A stretch of 49,242 bases of DNA, from NCBI GenBank assembly GCA_902795275.1, contig CADBKQ010000034.1, positions 1-49,242 of the forward strand, read 5' to 3'. Positions 1-9,300 of this stretch are shown here, in pieces; position 1 is the first letter of the stretch; the number at the start of each line of letters is the position of its first letter. The notes under the pieces were generated by a model. That model was not told the origin of the DNA. It worked only from the letters and a program-made list of their open reading frames with translations, and did not search any database. The stretch is from an uncultured Eubacteriales bacterium (lineage in GTDB: Bacteria; Bacillota; Clostridia; Christensenellales; Aristaeellaceae). The position numbers and the translations under genes were made by a program.

Positions 1-2
1 TC

Positions 3-206
3 CGACGTCATATAGATGCGATTGTCGCCACCGTGACGCACCAGATCTCCAATGCCAGAGTCGAGGCTGCCAATAACAAGATCAAGCTGACGATTCGGAC
101 GGCCTATGGCTTTCGGAACATTGATAACCTGGTTGCTCTGATCTACCTTCGCTGCGGTGGGAGGGTGATCTACTTACCGGGTAGGTTCCCATTGAATGTG
201 ACTTAA
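3..206 (+). CDS. ISL3-family transposase, C-terminal fragment cut by the window edge
   Basis: Reading frame 3 is open from the window edge to a TAA at 204-206 and encodes 67 residues. It contains the run SNARVEAANNKIKLTIRTA followed by YGFRNIDNLVALIYLRC. This is the typical C-terminal end of ISL3 (IS204/IS1001/IS1165) DDE transposases, where the glutamate of the catalytic triad lies in the N-A-R-x-E-A segment. The rest of the gene lies outside the window, so intactness cannot be judged. The element ends just before the giant adhesin gene, which is transcribed towards it. I am fairly sure of the family and unsure whether the element is still active. Confidence 0.8.
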   Translation, partial: RRHIDAIVATVTHQISNARVEAANNKIKLTIRTAYGFRNIDNLVALIYLRCGGRVIYLPGRFPLNVT

Positions 207-247
207 CCCACATCTTCTATGGATGCCTCATTAAAGTTCGTCCCCTC

Positions 248-293
248 AAAAAAAGCAGATTCCCTATCACTGCAACAGGGAATCTGCTTTTTT
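248..293. terminator. Bidirectional rho-independent terminator
   Basis: A perfect stem, GCAGATTCCCT pairing with AGGGAATCTGC, has seven A on its left and six T on its right, so it can stop transcription from both sides. It lies between the convergent transposase fragment and the giant adhesin gene. Confidence 0.85.
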
Positions 294-307
294 GTTGTTC
301 TCCCGCT

Positions 308-354
308 CCCCTCTGTGATTCAGCGCATGAATCTGTTGCTGACTCACAGAGGGG
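308..354. repeat. 17-bp inverted repeat behind the giant adhesin gene
   Basis: CCCCTCTGTGATTCAGC (308-324) faces GCTGACTCACAGAGGGG (338-354) with one mismatch and a 13-base loop. It begins 13 bases after the adhesin stop codon on the minus strand and precedes the T-tract terminator. It has no T-tract of its own. It may be a 3'-end stabilising hairpin or an end of a mobile element. Confidence 0.6.
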
Positions 355-366
355 GGTGAATGGAGG

Positions 367-3300
367 TTAGTTCTGCTGTTCTTTCCTGCGGCGGAGAAGC
401 ATCCACACCGCGACGCTCATCAGGCTCAAGCCGGTGACGGTGTAGACCAGCGTACCGGGGCCGCCGGTAGCGGGCAGTTCGACGCCAGCCGTCTCTGTGT
501 TGATGATGGTGATCTTGTCTCCGTTGGCCGTTGCCACAGCGCCGTTGGCATTGGGCACAGCAGTTTGCGCGTTGAGCTGGTAGGTCGTCGCCAGCACATA
601 GCCCGCGTCTGCCGCTTCGAGGGTTTCCACCACGTAATAGGACGCGTTGTAAGTGACAGTCGTGGCGGCCGCGCCATCGCCGGTCGTTTCGGTCACGGTC
701 AGCGGCAGATTCTGGATGGTCACGGTATTCCAACGGCTGTTTGTCATGTCGTATGTCACCGTGCCGACACCGCCGTTGTTATAACCAGAATACACCCTGT
801 TCTCCTCGGAAGTGCCGCTGCCGGAGGAGGTGGGCGTCAGCTTCTGATACAGCGTGAACTCAATGCTCTTGGCTTCCGCAAAGGTCTTGTCCACACCATC
901 CTTCTTCCATTGCTTGGTCACGCTGATGGATATGCCCTCAAAGGTATTGGTGAACGCCCAGGTCTTGGTATCTTCATCCCACACCTTTGCCGTCTGCGTG
1001 TAGTTCGCAACGGCGGTTTCTTGCACGTCGTAGGTAATCAACTCGCCCGCATTGGTGTACATGGGCAGGTTCGTCCAATCAGCGGACGGCCATTCTCCCG
1101 CGTTATTGGGCTGGATGGTCTTTGACGTCTCGCTGATTCCCAGCGCCGTCAGCTGATCAGCTGCGAGAGCGGTTCCGCCGACAGTGGCGCTCAGCGTGAA
1201 CGTGATGCTTTCGGGCCGCAAGCCGCCTGCGTTGTCGTCGTCAACCCATGTCTTGGTCGCATGGCGGACGGTCAATTCTTCGTTGGTAAAGTTGTTTCCG
1301 CTCTGAGTCATCTTCATGACCGGCTTGGTGTTGTCATCCGGCGTAGCAATACCGTCGCTGCCGATCGTGTACGTTACAGTACCGATCTTGAAGCTCACTT
1401 CACTGACCCTGTACTCATACTCGACATTGCTGTCGTTGTACTTATCCAGTCGGGAGAAGGTGTAAGTATTGCTGCTCCAAGTCGGTTCAGCGGAAACAGT
1501 TTCCCAGACGGAGGCATTCGTGACGGGTTTCGCCGTCCGCTGAAGCTGTAGGGTAATATCCGTGTTGTCTGGGGTCACGCCGTTGGAAACTCTCCAGGTC
1601 TTCGTGCCGCTAACATCGATCAAGTCGCCGTAGGTGTTGGCAAAGTCGATCTCGCCGCTGGAAGTGTCTCCGTTGGTCAGGGTCACTGTAGCGTCTGTTG
1701 TCGTTCCGCTTGTCGTTGTATTACCAGTCACAATAGTGGTGGTCACGCTCTTCCACTTGTAGCCGGTCAGCGTGTCGTCGATAGTTTCTGTTACCTTGTA
1801 GGTATGGTCAGGCTTGATGCCGTTCGCCACGCTGGTGAGGGTCACGCTGCCGTAAGTCTCTGTTGTAGTCAGAGTGCTTCCTCTGATCGTGATCGTTGCG
1901 GTCTTTTCCGCGTCTGTAATTCCGGTCGTCACGTCCTCAATGGTGAAGGTGATCTTCGCCAGGGCATCCGCAAGCGCCGGGCCAGTCACGGTCTTTTTGA
2001 TGACCAGCTGCGCGTCGCGGTAGTGGTTGGTGATGCCAACCGCCGCAGTATTACCCTTTGTGACGGAAGCCGTCGCCGTGACAGCGCCCGTTCCACCCAC
2101 GGTGTAGGTCGTGGTGATTTCGTACCCGGTCTTGCTGACCGCGCCTTCGGTTACAACGTAGTCGCCAACAGACAGGTCATTGATGGTCAAAGTCTGGCCA
2201 GCCGTCACGGTCAGCTGAGGATCGTCGTCCACCAACTGGCTGTTGCTGTCCACGTACTTATTATCCTTCTTGATTGTGATCGGGTAAGTGTCCGTGGTCG
2301 TTGTGTAACTGCCGGTGACCGTCTTGGTCACGCTGATGGAGCCCAGCGGCGTATTGACCACTGTCAGCGGGTCATCGCTATTGTTGATCTTGATATCGTA
2401 GCTGGTTGTATCAATGTACTTGTTCTCAGTGCTATTCCAGATGAGGCCGGACACGGACTTCGTAATCGTCACGGTATAAACCGTGCTGTCCAGCCTATGG
2501 TTGGCGGGTGCTTCGATTTCCTTGAGGTAGAGGGTCGTTGTACCTCCGCTGTTCGCGGGTAGATAGCTTGCCAGGTAGTTATCGTTCGTGCTGATGGCAA
2601 AGCTGCTGGCGCTGGTCAGGTCATAGGTCTTGATGGGCGTGCCAGTGCATTGCGCATCCGTATACAAGGCAAACTTCGCGCCGGTCAAAGCGCTGGTGCC
2701 GTCCGTCTTGTTGACTGTCACAGTATCCGGGGTAGTCGCCGTGCCGGTATTCACGTTGTTGGTGAACGCCGCGATAGTATTTTCCACCGTGCTGCTTGCC
2801 GTCACGGTCAGCACGATGGCGTTGTCTCCGGAATTGGATCCCGTTCCCGTCACGGCACGCCCACTCAGCGTTGCATGACCATCCGTGGAGCCAGTTTCGG
2901 TGATGGTATAATCACCCAGCGTCAGATCCGTCAGATCGATGGTGGAGGTGGCAACGCCGCCCGTCACTGTGATTGATGCGGTGTGGTTGTAGTTTTCCGG
3001 CCCAGTGATCGTGAAGTTGTAGGTACCGTCGGCCAGATTCGTGGACGTCGAGTTGCCATCCACAGTGACCGCCTTAGTGATACGCAGATCGCCCTTCGGC
3101 GGCGCGGTGGTGGTATTGGTGACGGTGACCACGCTGATACCGCTGTTCGCGTCGTTGGCTGTGTTATAGGTATAGCCGTACCGCACGGACATTGACGAGG
3201 CGTTGGCTGAGGCCGTCTTTTCCACCACGTAGTAGTAGATGCGGTGGCCTGTCTCGTCGAACAGGGGCAGGTTCGTCCAGGTATAGGAACCGTTATCGGT

Positions 3301-6300
3301 TATCGTCTGCTCATAGCCCGTAATATCGCTTGCGACAACCGCGTCGGCGGGCAAATCCTTCGCCTGGATGACGGTGAAAGGCGTTCCGCTGCCGCCCACG
3401 GAGGCGTCCGCGAATGTCTCGGCTGCGCCCCTCATATGCACGTCAGTCCCGCTTCCGTCCGCGATAAGGAGGAAGGTGGATGGGAGGGAGGCGGTAAAGG
3501 TGGAAAAATGTCTCAATGAATGACTTCCAGAATTGATTACAAAATCTGCTCCATAGATTTTCTCGAATGTAACTGTCACATCACCAGCTTGTGCTCCAAT
3601 ATAGATCACACTATTACCGTTATAAATGCCCGTTTTAACATCCGTAGCATTTGTCGTTACTTTATATGGTACACTATAACACGTAATTCCATAATAAAGT
3701 TTTCCATCACTATTCATCGTCGGCAAATTGCTTACGGTCTCAGAATAAGATGTGCCATTTCCAAGATATCCAACAGTAAAACCATCTATTTTAGATAAAT
3801 AGTTTAAATCTTTATCGTATAAATCCCATTGTCCAGCATTAAAGAATGTATCTTTTGAAACATTAACAGTCAGGTTCATCCCCCTGGCAACAACGCCCGT
3901 TAATTCCACGGTTCCGCTACCGCTGATGGTCGCTGGTGTGCCGGAAACGCTCGCATTATCAGCACCGGTCACTTCGGCGTTCACATTCCATGTGATCAAA
4001 TTGCCACCGTCATTCAAGCGATTCAGCGTCTTTGTTGCGCTCCAGGGCGTTCCGTTCAGCATTACAGACTGCGCATCTTGCCCGTTGGCTGTAAATGTTA
4101 CAGTCACTGTTGTCCCCGCATCAGGCGTATCATCCCAGTTCACACTCACAGGGATATTCATCGTCTGTGGAGCGTTGGTCAACGTCAGGCTGATATTCTT
4201 TGAATCCGATGCCGAAGCTGTGCCGTTGCCAGAGGATGGAGATACCGCAGTAACAAACCCGTCGCCGGGTATCGCTGTGTAGCTGTAAGCAGTTTCTTCA
4301 GTGAGTGTAAATGTCGCTGTCCAGTCATTCGCATTGCTCAGCGTTGCCTGGGTGCCGTTCATTGTCACCCTAACTGAACCCTTGTTATTAGCCGGGCGCT
4401 GTGCAGAGGGAACGGTGAAGGTATAGGCATACTGGTCTGCCGCTACCGCGTTCGCCGTCACCGTCAGGGTGGTCGGGTCGGTGATACCGGAAACCGTAGT
4501 CGGGCTGGTGAACGTGATCTTGTCAGGCTTGTTGGTGGTATAGGTTACAGTGTAGTTCACACCGCGCTTCAATGCCACCTGGTCAGACCAATTCCCATTG
4601 CCCAGAACAACGCTCTGAGTATCGCCCTCGCCGGTAAACGTAGCAGTAATGGTCGCAGAACCAACCGGTGTGCCTGAAAGCGTTGCATTGACAGTTACGT
4701 CAAAGGTGTCCGTCGGCGCGGTGGTGGAGCGGTACAGCACCATGGTGGCCGAACCGGTGGTCACTTCGCCCGCCCAGACCTTCTCCACCCGAATCTGGGT
4801 GGATTCGGTGTTGATGAATATAGGCACGGTATTGGCGGACAAGGCCTGAATCCCCTTGATGGGGTCGTTTTCGTCCGAATCCGTCACCTTGTAATAGGAT
4901 CCGATAGCCGAGAACAGCGCGCCCACCTGGCTGACCTCTACCTTGACCAGATACTTCGTATCGTCATATACGACAGTGGAATCGTTGCCGGAAGCTTCCC
5001 GCATCAGGTAGTAATAGGTACCGGCTGCGGAATACTCTATGGTATCAAACTGCACATGACCGGAAGCGTCGTTACTGGCCTGCTGGAGCAGGGTTCCGAT
5101 CACTTCCACCTGGGAAAGATTATTCAGGTCAACATTTGTCAGCGGCAGCAGCTCGAAAGTGAATTCCTGGTTCTGCAGCGTGCGGGGCGCGGCAGCATAC
5201 AGCACCTTTTCCGCCTCCGGCGCGAAACCGCTGATCTGGTTCTGGCAGACGATGGTCGTGTTCAGTTCATTGCTGTACCGGAACACGCAGTAGCCCTCGG
5301 TGGTCTGCTTCAAGCCGTCCTTCTCATAGCCCACTAGGTTATAGCCAGCCGTCGGCACTTCTACCACCGTATAGTATTGTCCCTCCGTAAAGTGACCCGT
5401 GGTAACTCCACCGACCGTTTTCTGCGCCAGAAGCTGCACGGCCTGGCCCTGATAAAGCGTGGTTTCCCAAATAGGCGTCAGCGACGCCACTTGGTCGAGG
5501 GTATGCGCTCCCTCATAGAAATTGAAGGTAAACGAAACACTGGTATCAATGCCCTGGTCAACGCCCTGGTTATCCACCACCTGTTTTTTCAGCACGGGCA
5601 GCGGCTTGAGCCGCACACCGGCCTTGGCCGGCTCAGCGGAAAGGTTGACATCCGCCGCGGTGGTGTAGTGATAGCCGAAGGAGTTCCAGGCGTACTGACC
5701 GGGCGTGCCATCCGCACTCAGCTTGCCATCGTAGCTGACCTCCAGCACCCACATGGAGGGGAACACAGCCTCCATCAGCGTGCTGTTTTCTAAAGCATTG
5801 ATCTTGGCAGTCAGCGTACCCGGATTCAGCTTCAAGCGGAAGGATTTCGCGGTCGCGGCGCTGGCATTCCATGCGCTGGTACCGGCCCAATCCTCGGTTG
5901 TGAAGGAAGTATTGTTGGAGAATTCCAAAGTATAGTCTTCGTTTGTTAGTGCGATAGACTTGGTTCCTTCGCTGTTTCTGAAGATCAGCGAGAGGTTCAG
6001 CGCATTGGCAAAGCCGATAGAGAATTCAGAGCCGCGCTGCTCATGCGCGTTCACCACGCCCGTATCGCCGATTTCCGGCATACGGTCGATCATCACAAAC
6101 TGTTTGAACGTGGCGTTGGAGAGGTTTTGGACATGGTTGGTATAGGTAATAATCGCGTTCGTGTCATCGACGGTGATATAGTTCCTGCCCGTCGCAATAT
6201 CATAACCGTAGGCTTTGTTGGCAGGATAACCCTTTTCGGCAGCAACCTTATAAGACATGGTGGCGCCGTCTCCAAGCATGTTCACATAGTCCATGGAAGA

Positions 6301-9300
6301 AACGCCGGTGTACGCTGTGCCGTCCGCGTTCTTCTCCAGCTGTCCCCGCGTCACGCGGTTGGCGTCCCATTCCTGGATGGGCGAGAAGATGGCTTTGTTA
6401 TCCAGCTGGCCCTGGTACTGGCCGGACGTGAACGAGGTGACCAGCACCAGTTCTGCGCTCCCGCCTGCGGGAATCTCATAGCCACTTTCCGCAGGGAAGG
6501 TGAACACATATTTATTGTACTGGCCTTCTTTTGTCGTAGTATAACCGGTGAACGGCGCGGCGTTCATATCCTTGGCGCTGCCGTTGATAGTGAACGATTC
6601 GATCGAAGAGAACGAATGGTGCTCATAGATTGCGTCGGACAGCGTATAGCCGTCAATCGGCACAGCGCCATCGTTGTAGAGCGTGATTCTCCACTTTACA
6701 TTGCTCTGGCTGTTGATGTTCGTTGTATTGTCGTTCAGCGCGGTCCATTCGGTATCAGCCTGCGCTTTATAGGCGATGGCCTTTTTGAGGATGCCGGGAA
6801 CAGCGGCGTTGCTGGGATGAATCGTGACGGTAGATTCCGCGATCTGGTGGGTTCCGTCGTTGGATACGACCGTGCAGCCGCCATTATTCTGTATGGCGTC
6901 GTCGTGCGTTTTTTGTGTTGCAATCGGCATCCTCGACAGGGCCGCATCACTATCTAAGTCCGCCTGGATGGTGTTCGTGATCGGCTGGCCGTTGGTCAGG
7001 GTAACGCCATCTTTTATCTTACACTGAACATCGAACGCCAGGACATGCTTCTCCGGAAGATTAACGCCTGCGCCTTCGTTCAGCGTAAAGAGCACGGTAT
7101 TGCCTGTTGGCTCAGCAGCTGTGACTTTGACCCCGGAAAGCCCGGAATAACCGGCAGGAATCACATAGTTCGGATTGTTGTTTTGATCGTATGTCGTTAT
7201 TTCTCGGATACTACCATAGGAATGCGTGCCCGCGTTGTAATCACTATTCGCGATTCCGACAAACTGCAGCTCCGGAGGCAGAATATCCGTCAGCGAATTG
7301 ACATGCAGCGTGCCTGTGCCGGTGTTTGCCACGATCACCATGTAGAATACATCGGTAACATCGCCTATGTTAAACAAATCCTTGCTGCTCAGGGCAACGT
7401 AGTTATAACCTACGTCTTTTGCAAGACCGATTACGCTCTTCTGAGCGTAGAATTTTTTATTTACAACCTCGGTATGATCGACTTCGACCGGGGGCATACC
7501 GGTGATGGAATATTTGTTTTTCTGCTGGCGTCCCCATGTAGTATCCACGAACATGGTATGCAGCACCGCCGGATCATCCGGGTATTTTAGGGTGATCCGC
7601 TGAACAAGCTTCTCCTGGGAAGATGTTACGTTAATATCGCCAAAGCGCAGATAATGCTCGTTGTCGAACCAGTATTTTTTTCCATAGTTTGCGTCATTGT
7701 TGGAATACGGGGTAGCATATGTAAAGAAGTCACTCTTTCCTGCCGTCGTTTCGTCCACAAGCACAGTGTCTCCAAGTACCCAGTATCCCAGCGGGAACAC
7801 GCTTTGGGGACCGCCCTGGGGCAGGTAATCGGTAATGCCCGTCACGGTGGTCTCAAGGTGTTCGGGGTTATCAATGGTCAGTTCATAGGTGACAGTCGCG
7901 CTGGGGCCGATCTCAATGGTATCAAACAGTTCTCCATTCGGTCCTACAATCTTTTTGGAGATTTCCACGCCTTTGACGTCAACAACGATGATCGCCTTGT
8001 CCTCGCGGCCCACGGCAGTGGCTTTATTTTCCAATTCCTGCAAGCCGGTTGTCTGGTTGACGAGCTCGTCGGTTTTGATAAACGCCTGATAGCTGATGTC
8101 ACGGGATGTGATGTAATTCCCATCGACGGGATTGGGGATCGTCCAGGTGATTTTCAGGCCATTGTAAGCCTGCACAACTTTGACGGACTGGGCAGTTCCG
8201 CTGCCATCGAGGATGGTGGCGTTTTGTTCATTCCAGCCGAACGCATTGACAAACGCCTGCCAGGAGGTATATTCTGTGCCGTTGACTGTTAAACCCATCG
8301 GCACCAGGCCTTTGGGCAGCGTATCGGTCACAACGATGTTGTGTGTATAAGGATTCTGTGTATCGTTGGTTACATGAATCGTATAGGTGACGATGGTTCC
8401 ATCGCAATAAGGCGGCGTGGCTTGCAGCCCGTTGACGGTCGCGTTTGATACATATTTTTCCAGATCAACCTTGCCCACTTTTGCTGTAATATCCGTGTGG
8501 GACTGAGAATTATTTACAGTTACACGGTTGGTGTATGTGATGTTGCCATTATCATCTACATTTCCATCAACTTTGGATTCGTCGTATGTTGCGGTTAACA
8601 CAATACTATATGTACTGTTTGCCGCAAGCCCGTCCTTATGAACCTCGATCGTGGTTATTCCATCGCCACTGATCACGACCTTGGCAGGAACGAGGCTGCC
8701 ATCGGAATCCTTGACATAACAGCCGGTTTCATATGTTATGTTCGTCTGGGAATAAGTAGTTTCCGTAATGTCGTCTCCATTTGCGTCGTAGATGGTAACG
8801 AGCAGATACTTCGGCAGATAGTCGATCAGGGACACATCGCCGGTATAGTTATAAGCGGTCTCATTTTTTGCGGTCAGCGTGAAATTAACGCTCTGTCCGT
8901 TTTGCAGCGTTGTGCTCGTTTTATCGCTTGTCTTTTCTGAAGTAATCGTTCCAGCGTGCAGCTTGCTGGCGACGTAATCGCTCAGTCCACGATAGGACGC
9001 GGTGTTGGTGATGGTGGATTCGTTTGTGTATCCCCATTGTTCAAGTGTCCTGCTGTCCCTGACCGTGGCTTGAATGACCAATTGGCTAACAGCATTGGGA
9101 GCCAACTCGCCCGTTCGGAAAGTGATGTTGTTGCCGTCAATGGTGATCTTGTCGCCATATACAGATTGCAGCCTGGCAATCTCCGCGTCTGTCAGATATA
9201 CAGCGCTGGGCAGCATGTCGGATACGACGCTGTCCTCGGCGGCGATGGTTACCGTACCGGTATTGGTTACGCGGATCGTATACTCGATCGTCGCGCCAGC

